58,303 nt of DNA from Oscillospiraceae bacterium (GCA_014799385.1 JAAVIC010000019.1:1-58303), one strand, 5' to 3'; positions 41,331-50,598 are shown, counted from the first letter of the stretch. The notes: generated by a model from the sequence alone, not told the origin. Numbers and translations are program-made.

Positions 41331-41561
41331 ATGAGAAACTTTTTTAAGAATGCAAAGGCAAAGGTTCAGGCTAAGGCAATCCGCGCGGCGGTGCTTATTC
41401 AGGCAAACCGTGCGGAGAATTTCGTTGACAGCGGTATCAAGATTCTGATCGCGGTTGTTATCGGCGCGCTGCTGCTCGGCGGTCTCTACGCGCTGTTCGG
41501 CGAAACCATCATGCCCACTGTAACCGAAAAGGTCAAGGATATGTTCAACTTTAAGGGCTGA
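41331..41561 (+). CDS. DUF6133-type pilin candidate, copy 2
   Basis: 76 residues, near-identical to the 40425 product: the four differences are Val/Ile, Met/Val, Lys/Asn and Ala/Gly, all conservative or in the basic segment. It shares the upstream GGAGGACTTTTTT. Its stop overlaps the ATG of the prepilin peptidase, which ties it to the Tad genes. Two such copies suggest high dosage or heteropolymeric pili. Confidence 0.7.
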   Translation: MRNFFKNAKAKVQAKAIRAAVLIQANRAENFVDSGIKILIAVVIGALLLGGLYALFGETIMPTVTEKVKDMFNFKG

Positions 41562-41995
41562 TGATCGGCTCTGTTGTGCAGTTTGCAGCGATTACAATTT
41601 TGCTTGGCATAGGTTCAATAATGGACATTAAAACCCGTGAAATTCCAAATTGGATAAGCGTTGCTGTTTTAATTACGGCAGCGCTTAATTTTAATTTGGA
41701 AAATTTATGGGGATTGATTGTCGCCGTTATCTTTTTCTCCGTGGCTCTTGCTACGGGGAAGATCGGCGGCGGTGATGTCAAGCTGATCGCGGCTTTGAGC
41801 ATGGTCTGCGGACTTTGGGGCAGCTTCGCGCTGCTCTTTTTCGCGCAGATATCCATGCTCCTTTTTTATGCGGGATATTGTATATTCTGCAAAATTAACG
41901 GTAAAACGGCAGACAAGGCTCCTGGGGGCAGCTTCTGCCTGCCGTTTGTGCCGTTTATTTTTATCGGTTATTTGGCTTCAAAACTCATATTTTGA
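41561..41995 (+). CDS. Prepilin peptidase (TadV/CpaA, A24 family)
   Basis: 144 residues with about four to five membrane segments. Both catalytic aspartates are visible: the first in GSIMDIKTREIPNWIS and the second in KIGGGDVKLIAALS (G-x-G-D). The small size without a methylase domain is typical of TadV/CpaA. It would cleave the leaders of the DUF6133, DUF4320 and related proteins here. It begins on the pilin stop codon. Confidence 0.88.
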   Translation: MIGSVVQFAAITILLGIGSIMDIKTREIPNWISVAVLITAALNFNLENLWGLIVAVIFFSVALATGKIGGGDVKLIAALSMVCGLWGSFALLFFAQISMLLFYAGYCIFCKINGKTADKAPGGSFCLPFVPFIFIGYLASKLIF

Positions 41996-42009
41996 AAGGA
42001 AGAACGGCA

Positions 42010-42888
42010 ATGAAATTTTTGAAAAACAGAACGGTTCTCGGCGTGGTATGCATTGCGCTGTCGCTTATTATCTGCTTTGCGATCACTCCGCTTTTTAACG
42101 CAAGCAAGAGCAGCACGATGAAGATCGTGAGGATCAAGAACGACTTGAAGATCGGACAGGAGATCACCTCTAAGGACATTGAGGTCGTAGAGGTCGGAGC
42201 GTACAATATGCCCTCTGAGGTCATGCAGAAATTCGAGGACGTTGTCGGAAAGTATGCGGCAGCGGAAATGCTGAAAAACGAGTATGTTCTTGCGACAAAA
42301 ATAAGCGATACCCCCGCTTCGGAAAACATCTATTTATACGGCTTGACGGGCGAAAAAAGAGCGATTTCCATAACGATTCCGTCATTCGCCGGAGGACTTT
42401 CCGGCAAGCTCATTTCCGGAGATATCGTGTCGGTGATCGCGGTCGACTATAAGGAAAAGGGCGAAACAGTCGTTCCCGAGGAATTACAGTATGTCGAGGT
42501 TATCGCCGTGACCGACAAGAAAGGCAACGATGACGAAACAGTTACCGTAAAGCCCGACGGCAAGGAAGAAACCGAGCTGCCCGAAACCGTTACCTTGCTA
42601 GTAACTCCCGAACAGGCGAATATCCTTGCCGAACTGGAAGCGGAGGGCGAGATCCATATTTCGCTTGTATACCGCGGAACGTCTGAGAACGCGCAGAAAT
42701 TCATTTCGGCGCAGGAGAAATATTTGGAGGAACTTGCGGAGAAAGAAAATGAAAAAGAAAATAACAGCAAGCCCGAAAAGCCGCAGAAGCCTACGGAGAG
42801 CGAGATTACCGAGAGTAACACCTCCGAGGAGAACTCCGGCGAAAACAATTCCGAAACGGAGGTGACTTCCGATGCCGAATCTGTTTAA
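42010..42888 (+). CDS. CpaB/RcpC-like pilus assembly protein (SAF domain)
   Basis: 292 residues. One N-terminal transmembrane helix (GVVCIALSLIICFAITPLF), a SAF domain (IVRIKNDLKIGQEITSKDIE, EYVLATKISDT) and a second beta domain (RAISITIPSFAGGLSGKLIS, GDIVSVIAV) match CpaB/RcpC. The C-terminal ~60 residues are low-complexity, rich in E, N, S and P. In Gram-negatives CpaB helps the outer-membrane secretin; here it more likely spans the cell wall. RBS GAAAGGAAG. Confidence 0.8.
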   Translation: MKFLKNRTVLGVVCIALSLIICFAITPLFNASKSSTMKIVRIKNDLKIGQEITSKDIEVVEVGAYNMPSEVMQKFEDVVGKYAAAEMLKNEYVLATKISDTPASENIYLYGLTGEKRAISITIPSFAGGLSGKLISGDIVSVIAVDYKEKGETVVPEELQYVEVIAVTDKKGNDDETVTVKPDGKEETELPETVTLLVTPEQANILAELEAEGEIHISLVYRGTSENAQKFISAQEKYLEELAEKENEKENNSKPEKPQKPTESEITESNTSEENSGENNSETEVTSDAESV

Positions 42889-43726
42889 GTCGCTTATTTC
42901 GCGAGATGACGATGAGGAAATCGACCTCGAATTCGACCTTGCGAGTCCCGAAAATGATTGCTTTGAATTTCCGCCCGACAGACGGGATAATCAGGTGTTG
43001 GCGGTGTGGGGATCGCCCTCGTCGGGCAAGACGATTATGAGCGTGAAATTGGCGAGATATATTGCAAGCCAAAAGAAAAATGTGATTTTGGTGCTTGCGG
43101 ATATGTCCGCGCCGCCTTTGCCCTACGTTTGTCCGCCTTCGGATTTGGAAGCGGAAACCTCGCTTGGAAATATTCTCGGTGCAGCTCATGTCGACGAGAA
43201 CCTTATCAAGCAGAACGCGATTTTGCACAAGAAAAACGAATTTTTAACAATGCTCGCGATGCTGAAAGGCGAGAATGCGTTTTCTTACGCGCCGTATACC
43301 GAAATTCAGGCGCGCGAATTAATTTCGGAATTGCGAAAAATGTGCGATTATATCATCATCGACTGCACGAGCAACATCACTAATGACGCGCTCTCGGCGG
43401 TTTCTCTTATAGAATCCGATGCGGTTCTGCGACTTGTTTCGTGCGATTTGAAATCCATTTCGTATTTGAATTCGCAGCTCCCGCTTTTGTTGGACAATAA
43501 ATTCAACGCGAACAAGCAGTACAAGGCGGTGAGCAACGTTTCGTCATTTCAAGCGGACGACGAAATCGAGCAGATTGTCGGCGGAGTCAGCTTCAAAATT
43601 CCGCATAGCGACGAGGTTTACAGGCAGTTTCTTTCGGGGAATTTATTCGCGGGATTAAGCGAGAAAGACAGCAAGGATTTCCGAAAATCCGTGTCAAAAA
43701 TAGCAAATGAGGTATTCGAGTTATGA
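42872..43726 (+). CDS. CpaE/TadZ-like ATPase of the ParA/MinD family
   Basis: 284 residues. After an acidic N-terminus comes a P-loop (VWGSPSSGKTIMSVKLARYI). It lacks the classic deviant Walker lysine (KGGxGKT) and shows GSPSSGKT, which is more like a conventional Walker A. Walker B-type CDYIIIDCTSNITNDAL follows. TadZ/CpaE proteins localise the Tad machine to a cell position. It overlaps cpaB by 17 bases and cpaF by 4. Confidence 0.75.
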   Translation: MPNLFKSLISRDDDEEIDLEFDLASPENDCFEFPPDRRDNQVLAVWGSPSSGKTIMSVKLARYIASQKKNVILVLADMSAPPLPYVCPPSDLEAETSLGNILGAAHVDENLIKQNAILHKKNEFLTMLAMLKGENAFSYAPYTEIQARELISELRKMCDYIIIDCTSNITNDALSAVSLIESDAVLRLVSCDLKSISYLNSQLPLLLDNKFNANKQYKAVSNVSSFQADDEIEQIVGGVSFKIPHSDEVYRQFLSGNLFAGLSEKDSKDFRKSVSKIANEVFEL

Positions 43727-45111
43727 GTCTGACTACAAATTCCAATACGCAAAATCTCTTTTTTAAGAGCAACAAAAAACGCGATTTTCCCGATGTTCTG
43801 AACGAGGTTCAAGCGTTTATTTCGAGCAAATATTCCGCGCTTGTGGTTGACGGAATTAATGAAATTAATTCGGGAAATCACGAGGTAAAACAGCAAATTC
43901 AGCGGTATATCGGCAAGTATTTGCTGGACAATCGGATTGCCGTTGAGGGGCTTTCCCAAGCGGATTTGGTGGATAAATTGTATTCCGAAATGGCGGAGTT
44001 TTCGTTCCTCACAAAATATATTTTCGGCAGCGGAATCGAGGAGATAAATATCAATTCGTGGGACGATATCGAGGTGCAATTTTCGGACGGGAATAATGTG
44101 AAATTGGAGGAAAAATTTGACTCGCCCGAACACGCGATTAACATCGTCCGCCGAATGCTCCATGTGTCGGGAATGGTTCTGGATAACACTTCGCCGGCTA
44201 TCCTCGGACATTTGTCGAAGAACATCAGAATTGCGGTTTTGAAAACTCCGCTGGTCGATGAGGACGTTGGTGTGGCGGCTTCGATCCGTATCGTCAATGC
44301 ACAAAAATTGCGGAAAGAGGATTTTATTAAATCCGGAACGGCAACCGATGAAATGATGGAGCTGCTTTCCGTGCTCGTCCGTTACGGCGTTTCAACAACC
44401 GTCGCGGGAGCTACGTCAAGCGGAAAGACAACACTGACAGGCTGGCTGCTGACCACTATTCCGCATGATAAACGTATTTTCACGATTGAAAACGGATCTC
44501 GTGAATTGGATTTGGTGGAGCGCGACGAGAACGGAAACATCGTGAACAAGGTTGTCCATACCATAACGCGCGAATCCGAGGACGACCGCAAATCCATTTC
44601 CCAAGACGATTTGTTGGATATGGCGCTCCGCTTCCACCCCGACTATATCGTTGTCGGTGAAATGCGTTCTTCGGAGGCGGATTCCGCGCAGGAGGCGGCG
44701 CGAACGGGTCACACGGTAATTACCACAATTCACTCCAATTCTTGCGAGTCCACCTGGCGCAGAATGGTGACGCTCTGCAAAAGAAAATATCCGAATGTGG
44801 ACGATAAAGTAATTTTGAATTTGGTCATGGAAGCGTTTCCAATCGTGGTTTACGCGAAGCAATTGGAAAATAAACAGCGGCGAATTATGGAAATTATGGA
44901 GTGTGAAATTTGCGCGGACGGCACTCGAAAATACCACTCGTTGTATCGGTATAAAATTTCCGAAAACCGCATGGAAAATGGGAAATTTATCGTCAAGGGC
45001 GAACACGAAAAAGTGGAGGAAATTTCGCAGTCCTTGCAGCGCAGATTGTTGGAAAACGGTATGCCGCAAGCGGAATTAAATCGGCTGCTCGGAAAGGAGA
45101 ACGGCGAATGA
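43723..45111 (+). CDS. CpaF/TadA-type secretion ATPase
   Basis: 462 residues, VirB11/CpaF family: N-terminal helical domain, GSGIEEININSWDDIEVQFS, Walker A GATSSGKTTLTGWLL, Asp box (DRKSISQDDLLDMALRFHPD), Walker B YIVVGEMRSSEADSAQEAAR and His box TGHTVITTIHSNSC. The hexamer powers pilus assembly or, in VirB11-like use, DNA transfer. This is the only VirB11-class ATPase in the window, so it may serve both the pilus and the T4SS genes. Starts within the upstream stop (ATGA). Confidence 0.92.
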   Translation: MSLTTNSNTQNLFFKSNKKRDFPDVLNEVQAFISSKYSALVVDGINEINSGNHEVKQQIQRYIGKYLLDNRIAVEGLSQADLVDKLYSEMAEFSFLTKYIFGSGIEEININSWDDIEVQFSDGNNVKLEEKFDSPEHAINIVRRMLHVSGMVLDNTSPAILGHLSKNIRIAVLKTPLVDEDVGVAASIRIVNAQKLRKEDFIKSGTATDEMMELLSVLVRYGVSTTVAGATSSGKTTLTGWLLTTIPHDKRIFTIENGSRELDLVERDENGNIVNKVVHTITRESEDDRKSISQDDLLDMALRFHPDYIVVGEMRSSEADSAQEAARTGHTVITTIHSNSCESTWRRMVTLCKRKYPNVDDKVILNLVMEAFPIVVYAKQLENKQRRIMEIMECEICADGTRKYHSLYRYKISENRMENGKFIVKGEHEKVEEISQSLQRRLLENGMPQAELNRLLGKENGE

Positions 45112-46037
45112 ATTTAATTTTATTGGTCGCGTTTATCGGCTTGGTTGTCGGGTTTTTCTTGTTTTTCGGAATATCTCCGATGGAGTTTACGGAGGGAATT
45201 TTTACGAAAATTCTTGCAAAACCGAACAGCATAAAATCACAAATTAACGAGGCTACGAAAAGGAAGAAGCCGAATGTTTTCAGGCGCGAAATATCCGAAG
45301 CGCAGGAAATATTACGGCTCACCAATCGCACAAATATGTTCGGAATTTTGTGCGCTTGCTCACTTGGTCTGGCGGCAATAGGAATATGTGTTTCGATTGC
45401 AATCGGGAACGCTTTCCTCGCGCCCGTTATGGCGGTGGGATTAATGTTTGTGCCGTTCTGGTACGTCAAAACCACCGCCGTGAATTTCAAAAAAGCGATT
45501 TCGTCCGAATTGGAAACCGCGCTGTCGATCATCACGACCGCATACCTCAGAAACGAGGATATCATAACCTCCATTGAGGAAAACATCCACTATCTGAACG
45601 CGCCTGTCAAGGCAGTTTTCGAGAATTTCATCAGCAGGATCAAGCTGTCGAACCCGGATATTACAGCAGCAATCCTCGACATGAAAACCAAAATCGACAA
45701 CGAGGTGTTTCACGAATGGTGCGACAGCCTTATTCTCTGCCAAAGCGACCGTAGCTTGAAGTCCACATTAACACCGATAGTGAATAAGCTGTCGGATATG
45801 CGCGTGGTAAATGCGGATTTGGAGTATCTTATAACAGGTCCGCGAAAGGAATTTATTTCAATGGCATTTCTTGTAATCGGAAATATTCCGCTGTTATATA
45901 TGCTTAATAAGGCTTGGTATAATTCGCTGATGAATACCGTTGTCGGGCAGATAATTCTCGCGATTTCCGCAGTCGGAATTTTCGTTTCTACAGCGGTTGT
46001 AATTCGGCTCACCAAGCCGATTGAGTACAAAAGATAG
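45108..46037 (+). CDS. TadB-like inner-membrane platform protein
   Basis: 309 residues. N-terminal helix (LILLVAFIGLVVGFFLFFG), then a paired segment (MFGILCACSLGLAAIGICVS, FLAPVMAVGLMFVPFWYVKT), a T2SSF-type cytoplasmic domain (SELETALSIITTAYLRNEDI) and C-terminal helices (SMAFLVIGNIPLLYMLN, QIILAISAVGIFVSTAVVI). It forms the platform that CpaF drives. ATGA overlap with cpaF. Confidence 0.82.
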   Translation: MNLILLVAFIGLVVGFFLFFGISPMEFTEGIFTKILAKPNSIKSQINEATKRKKPNVFRREISEAQEILRLTNRTNMFGILCACSLGLAAIGICVSIAIGNAFLAPVMAVGLMFVPFWYVKTTAVNFKKAISSELETALSIITTAYLRNEDIITSIEENIHYLNAPVKAVFENFISRIKLSNPDITAAILDMKTKIDNEVFHEWCDSLILCQSDRSLKSTLTPIVNKLSDMRVVNADLEYLITGPRKEFISMAFLVIGNIPLLYMLNKAWYNSLMNTVVGQIILAISAVGIFVSTAVVIRLTKPIEYKR

Positions 46038-46048
46038 GGGGCGAAAAA

Positions 46049-46921
46049 ATGCAATTTTTGATGTTTTTATTCGGAATTTTTCTTGCTTTCGGGCTGTTTA
46101 TGCTGCTCGCTAACGCGTTGAAAATCCCCTATCTCAAGACCTCGAAAGCAGTCATGAACACGGGACGTGAGGACAAAAAGCTCTCGAAAAACATTGAGGC
46201 TATAATGCTCGGAATTGCGGCAAAAATCGGAAAAATTATCCCTATGGATAAGTACAAGAAATCCCGTCTTGAAAGCACTTTGAAGTCCGCCGGAATAAAA
46301 ATGACGCCCGAAACCTTTACGGCGTTAGCATTCATCAAAGCCTTTTGTATTGCGGCTTTGGCGATTCCGTGCGCTTTCTTTATGCCGCTATTGATCCCGT
46401 TTTTCATAATTCTCGCCGTTGCGATCTATTTCCGTGAAAACGGAAAAGCCAACGAGAAAATGCGGGAAAAGCGTGATGCAATAGAGCAGGAATTACCGCG
46501 TTTTGTCGCGACTGTGGAGCAAGAGCTGAAAACGAGCCGTGATGTGCTGTCTATTATGGAGAATTTCAAAAAGCACGCGGGTGTGCATTTCGCATACGAA
46601 CTCGATGTAACGTGCGCGGATATGCGTTCGTCAAGCTATGAGGCGGCTTTAACGAGATTTGAGGCGCGTATCGGTTCGGCGCAGCTTTCCGATGTCGTCA
46701 GAGGTTTGGTCTCTGTCATCAGAGGCGATGACAGCGCGGTTTATTTCAAAATGCTGGCGCACGATTTCAAGCTGATCGAATTACAGCGATTGAAAGCAAA
46801 GGCAACAAAGATACCGCCGAAGATCCGCGTTTTCAGTTTCGGAATGTTAATGCTTTTCTTGCTGACATACCTTGTGGTCATGGGAATGCAGCTGCTCGAC
46901 TCGCTGAGTTCGATGGCGTGA
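46049..46921 (+). CDS. TadC-like inner-membrane platform protein
   Basis: 290 residues with a T2SSF layout: N-terminal helix, a helix pair (FCIAALAIPCAFFMPLLIPF), cytoplasmic domain EQELPRFVATVEQELKTSRD and QLSDVVRGLVSVIRGDDSAV, and a C-terminal helix (FSFGMLMLFLLTYLVVMGM). It is the usual partner of TadB. Spacing to tadB is 11 bases with GGGGGCG as ribosome site. Confidence 0.8.
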   Translation: MQFLMFLFGIFLAFGLFMLLANALKIPYLKTSKAVMNTGREDKKLSKNIEAIMLGIAAKIGKIIPMDKYKKSRLESTLKSAGIKMTPETFTALAFIKAFCIAALAIPCAFFMPLLIPFFIILAVAIYFRENGKANEKMREKRDAIEQELPRFVATVEQELKTSRDVLSIMENFKKHAGVHFAYELDVTCADMRSSSYEAALTRFEARIGSAQLSDVVRGLVSVIRGDDSAVYFKMLAHDFKLIELQRLKAKATKIPPKIRVFSFGMLMLFLLTYLVVMGMQLLDSLSSMA

Positions 46922-46932
46922 TGGAGGTGTGC

Positions 46933-47325
46933 ATGAGAAAATTATTGAAAAGCAAGCGCGGCGAGGGCTACTTCGATATTGTCATCGTTGTGCTTGTGGT
47001 CGTCATGGTGTTGGCGCTTATTATGGCGGTCGCGCCCGTTGTTTCCGCGAAAATTCAGCTTGACAATTACGCCGATGAGCTTGTTCGCGAGGCGGAAATT
47101 TCGGGCAGGATCGGCTCGGAAACCACAGCGAGAGCGCAGGTGCTTACGGAACGCACCGGGCTTACGCCTACAATACAGTGGTCACGGTCGGGAAAGGTGC
47201 AGCTCAATCAGGAATTCACCGTTACTTGCACCTACAAAATGGACATCGGCTTTGGCGAGTTCGGGAGTTTCCCCGTGACTCTTACGGCGAAAGCAAGCGG
47301 AAAAAGTGAGGTCTATTGGAAATGA
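46933..47325 (+). CDS. DUF4320-like pseudopilin
   Basis: 130 residues. The start KLLKSKRGEGYFDIVIVVLV has a basic leader, Gly, then Glu and a hydrophobic helix, which is a prepilin-type signal. The rest (YADELVREAEISGRIGSETT, TCTYKMDIGFGEFGSFPVTL) matches DUF4320, found in ICEs with Tad genes. It is probably processed by the 41561 peptidase into a minor pilin (TadE-like). ATG 46933 follows ATGGAGGTGTGC. Confidence 0.75.
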   Translation: MRKLLKSKRGEGYFDIVIVVLVVVMVLALIMAVAPVVSAKIQLDNYADELVREAEISGRIGSETTARAQVLTERTGLTPTIQWSRSGKVQLNQEFTVTCTYKMDIGFGEFGSFPVTLTAKASGKSEVYWK

Positions 47326-47858
47326 TCAGTAAAATAACCAAATTGCTGCGCTCGAGAAAAGCCTATTCCTCCGCGCCATTGGCGGTCGTGATAGCCCTTG
47401 CCGGAATGATGTCCTTTGTGGTGCTGTGGCAGATCGTTCGGCTCGTTACCATCTCGGCAGGAGTAAAGGACGCTGTGCAGTCGGCGGTGATTTCGGCGGC
47501 GGTCGGAAATTACGCGAACGTTTACGACGGTATTCGCGAGGGATATTCGGGCGGTTACAGGTATTCGGGAAATTCGTGGAAGTCCGCGATTTCGACCGGC
47601 GATATTTACGGCAGAATCGACGCTCTTCTCGGATTGAAATCCGTTGGAGGTAAGCACGCGAAAGGTGATGAATACAGGGTTTACGGGTTGTCCGTAAATG
47701 TGGATAACGCGGAGTTTGCCCCCGATTTCGAGGACATAAAACAGTTCTCCGCGACCTCGTATATAACATTGGAAGTGCCGATTTCGTTTTGCGGGGAAAT
47801 TCTCCCGCCGATGAGGGTGAATTTGTGCGTTAAGTCAAAATTTACGCCGAAATTTTAG
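47322..47858 (+). CDS. TadE/TadG-like membrane protein
   Basis: 178 residues. A basic leader (KLLRSRKAYSSAP) precedes one hydrophobic helix (LAVVIALAGMMSFVVLWQIV) and a ~125-residue outer domain with many Tyr and Gly (YDGIREGYSGGYRYSGNSWK). The position after DUF4320 and the single N-terminal helix fit a TadE/G-type minor pilin. It starts at ATG 47322, overlapping the preceding TGA. Confidence 0.65.
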   Translation: MISKITKLLRSRKAYSSAPLAVVIALAGMMSFVVLWQIVRLVTISAGVKDAVQSAVISAAVGNYANVYDGIREGYSGGYRYSGNSWKSAISTGDIYGRIDALLGLKSVGGKHAKGDEYRVYGLSVNVDNAEFAPDFEDIKQFSATSYITLEVPISFCGEILPPMRVNLCVKSKFTPKF

Positions 47859-47870
47859 TGGTTTTTCTAC

Positions 47871-47899
47871 TGGATTTCCACGAAAAAATGTGGTATTGT
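47871..47899 (+). promoter_or_regulatory. Internal promoter before the DUF6550-like gene
   Basis: TGGATT (47871-47876), 17 bp ending TGTGG, TATTGT (47894-47899), 35 bases before ATG 47934. Confidence 0.6.
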
Positions 47900-47933
47900 T
47901 GAAGTAACAAAACTGAAAGGACAGGTGATTTTT

Positions 47934-48500
47934 ATGACACTGAAAACCAAAAGACGACTCGCTGTATGCGGCGGAACGGTATTGTGCGCGATGCTCGCAA
48001 TGCTGATAACAACGCGGTTTGCGGCGGATAAGGAGAACGCTCCGCCGAGCGTTTCGGCGGCGAATTCCGACTCTGAAATTCGCGTGGAAATTCCCGAAAT
48101 CAATTCGGAAATTATTCTCAAAATTAATCCCGAAGTTTCAAAGCCGGAAATTAAAAATCCCGAAACTCAATCGGAAAATCAGCCGGAAAATAATTCGGAA
48201 TTAATCGAAATAAAGCAGAATTTTCCCGAAACCGAAAAAGAAAATAATCCGCCACAACCGCCGAAAATCGAGGACGGGGAAACGCTCACAAACCCCGATG
48301 CAGAACCAATCTACGAACCCGAACAAACCGAGATAAAACCGCCGGAAACCTCCTCGAATACTCCCAATCACGGCGACAAAAAGGACGGTCGGATTTATAT
48401 CAATGGGTTCGGCTGGGTAGTCGATGAGGGCGGCGGTGGAGTCGCTGAATCCGCGCCCGAAATGTACGAAAACGGAAATAAAATCGGTTACTTCGGATAA
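47934..48500 (+). CDS. DUF6550-like secreted or wall-spanning protein
   Basis: 188 residues. An N-terminal signal anchor (LAVCGGTVLCAMLAMLITT) is followed by ~110 residues of low complexity rich in E, P, N and K (repeated x-P-E-I/x-N motifs), likely an extended wall-spanning stalk. It ends in a small conserved module (GRIYINGFGWVVDEGGGGVA). That design, and the location within ICE transfer genes, match DUF6550. No enzymatic motif. Confidence 0.7.
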   Translation: MTLKTKRRLAVCGGTVLCAMLAMLITTRFAADKENAPPSVSAANSDSEIRVEIPEINSEIILKINPEVSKPEIKNPETQSENQPENNSELIEIKQNFPETEKENNPPQPPKIEDGETLTNPDAEPIYEPEQTEIKPPETSSNTPNHGDKKDGRIYINGFGWVVDEGGGGVAESAPEMYENGNKIGYFG

Positions 48501-48546
48501 CCGCAAACGCGCTGAACTAAAGGGTTCGGCGCATTTCCTTTTGGAG

Positions 48547-50247
48547 ATGATTTTTATTAAATTCAAGCGTTTTTTCGCCGCGTTTCTCGCGGCGATTTTT
48601 TGTGTTAATTCCATCGCGTTCGCAGAGGGCAACCCGAATATCGACAACGGCGGCGGAAATCTGGGCAGCGGAACTTCCCAAAATTTCTGGAATCCCGGAA
48701 ACGATGGTGTGAGAGTTACCGTTGTGGATTCCGAAACGGGAGCGGTGAAATCCGCGTCGGTCGACTACACGAACAGCAACGCGAGCGATATTAAATTCCA
48801 TTTCGGAAAGGTGAGCAAATCCGCTTATAATGCGGGTTCGGAGCTTTCCGTAAGCACGGGGAAATACGTTTATAAAACTCCCGCTCAGCCTCTGCCGACA
48901 ATTATTTCGGACGGAAATTCGGCGGCGAATATCCAAAAAATTCGCGATTATTTTACGGACGAGCAGGTGGTTCGCGGGATTTCAAATCACGTTGAAATTT
49001 CGTTTGAAAATCTCACAAACGGCGATTACAAATTGATGATCGAGCCGATTATGTATGTCACATACAACGGCTCCAGGACTGCGATGACAGCGACAGAAGC
49101 CGCGTTGTACAACATCAAAACCAACGGCGATTTGAATTACAAGCTCGGTCCGCTGTCGCATAAAAATCTGCCGCTTTCGATGTTCCTTGAACGCGATGAT
49201 TTGGGCTACAGCGCGTGGACGGGTTCGACCGATTCAAAGGCAACGGACAGCGATATTATCCAATATCTCGGTGTTGGAATTGTGTCGTTTAGAGAACCGG
49301 ATGAAGATGTGAAAATTTCGGGCGGCGATGTGGAATACCGCGTCGACACCGATGTGTACACAAGCGTTACTGTGAGCGGCGGCAGGCATACTCCGGACAA
49401 CCCGGTGACCGTGAAATTTTACATCAAAAACAAGGTGTACACGGTTGGAAATATTGTGTATCCCGAAGGCGGTTCGCAGCTCGTCTGGTGCAAGTGGCGC
49501 ACGCCAAATACCGAGCAGATCGTCAACATCAAGGTTACCGTAACGGGCGGAGCGTCCGCGAGCAAAACCAACATTTCGGCGAGTATCGTGGACTTGAATA
49601 AAAATCCGCCGCCCGACCCAACGGCGGACGACAGAAACGATAATTTCTCTGCTGCGAATGTTCCCAAAAATCCGCAGAAAACTGCGGTTGCGTGGAGCGT
49701 CTGGGAAGCGTATTGGCAGCCGAAATGGGTGTGGCATTCGAGTTGGCGGTGGACGGGAAATCACTGGGTGGATTACGGATATTGGGTTGACGAGGGCGAG
49801 TGGAAATTCCGCAGCAATTCTTTTTCTGTTTCGATGAACGCGAAAATGGAAATTTCCTGCGATGAGAAAAACCCGACCGCCTCCGGAAAAACAATGAAAT
49901 CCGGCTATGGAATTAACGAAATTGTAACCGCGTCAATTTCCGGAAACGGCGAGCATACGCCGCTTCAGAACGCGGTTTCGTACTTCCCCGAATTTTATTA
50001 TTCGACATATTGGAGGTTGCTCGAACGCACTTCAAATGATATTTTGGAGTTCCGAAAAAATAAATTCAGCACATATAATAATCGGACGCATTTCACGCCC
50101 GTGTGGTATCCCGACGGGAATTACAAAGTCTACACTTGGGCGATAGATTGCTGGACGCCCGCGAGAATGTTGTCCGCAAATCTGACCGACAGCGTTTCAA
50201 TTTCGGGAAATGTTTTCGACGATTGGCACGTTGCGCCGACAAATTAA
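48547..50247 (+). CDS. Large secreted protein with a tryptophan-rich segment
   Basis: ~566 residues. Signal peptide FKRFFAAFLAAIFCVNSIAFA, then mostly beta-strand sequence: two or three Ig-like stretches (e.g. VTVSGGRHTPDNPVTVKFYI) and a segment at 49690-49806 with ten Trp in ~40 residues (AWSVWEAYWQPKWVWHSSWR and on). No LPXTG or second membrane helix. It is a candidate pilus-tip, adhesin or mating-contact protein. The start is uncertain: ATG 48547 touches its GGAG, whereas ATT 48556 has better spacing. Confidence 0.65.
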   Translation: MIFIKFKRFFAAFLAAIFCVNSIAFAEGNPNIDNGGGNLGSGTSQNFWNPGNDGVRVTVVDSETGAVKSASVDYTNSNASDIKFHFGKVSKSAYNAGSELSVSTGKYVYKTPAQPLPTIISDGNSAANIQKIRDYFTDEQVVRGISNHVEISFENLTNGDYKLMIEPIMYVTYNGSRTAMTATEAALYNIKTNGDLNYKLGPLSHKNLPLSMFLERDDLGYSAWTGSTDSKATDSDIIQYLGVGIVSFREPDEDVKISGGDVEYRVDTDVYTSVTVSGGRHTPDNPVTVKFYIKNKVYTVGNIVYPEGGSQLVWCKWRTPNTEQIVNIKVTVTGGASASKTNISASIVDLNKNPPPDPTADDRNDNFSAANVPKNPQKTAVAWSVWEAYWQPKWVWHSSWRWTGNHWVDYGYWVDEGEWKFRSNSFSVSMNAKMEISCDEKNPTASGKTMKSGYGINEIVTASISGNGEHTPLQNAVSYFPEFYYSTYWRLLERTSNDILEFRKNKFSTYNNRTHFTPVWYPDGNYKVYTWAIDCWTPARMLSANLTDSVSISGNVFDDWHVAPTN

Positions 50248-50259
50248 GGAGGATTTTTT

Positions 50260-50598
50260 ATGAAAAAGAAAACGGTAAAAATTATTTTTTCGGCGGTTTT
50301 AATTATCGCCGTAATGTCTGCGATGTCGCTCTGCGCCTTTGCCGACGGCAATGTCGCGGGAGCGATTGAGGGTACTTGGAAAACGGCTTCGGGGCAAATT
50401 AAAACAGTTGTAAACAACGTTGTTTTTCCGATTATAGACCTGATTCTGGCGGTGTTTTTCTTTGCCAAATTGGGTCTCGCGTATTTCGATTATCGTCGCT
50501 CGGGGCATTTCGAGTGGACTGCTCCCGCGATTTTATTCGCGTGTCTGGTGTTCACGCTGACCGCGCCGACCTATGTCTGGACGATAATTAACGTCTGA
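50260..50598 (+). CDS. VirB2-like membrane protein (DUF3852-like)
   Basis: 112 residues. A signal peptide (KIIFSAVLIIAVMSAMSLCA-FA) is followed by a short amphipathic stretch (AIEGTWKTASGQIKTVVNNV) and two membrane helices (VFPIIDLILAVFFFAKLGLA; APAILFACLVFTLTA). This is the layout of VirB2/TrbC pilins, and DUF3852 in clostridial ICEs. It lies directly upstream of a VirB6-like gene. RBS AAGGAGG. Confidence 0.72.
   Translation: MKKKTVKIIFSAVLIIAVMSAMSLCAFADGNVAGAIEGTWKTASGQIKTVVNNVVFPIIDLILAVFFFAKLGLAYFDYRRSGHFEWTAPAILFACLVFTLTAPTYVWTIINV

Noticed and set aside
42872-43726. Plasmid partition protein ParA
   Set aside because: No ParB or centromere-like repeats are near, and the gene is embedded between cpaB and cpaF, so CpaE/TadZ is the better call.
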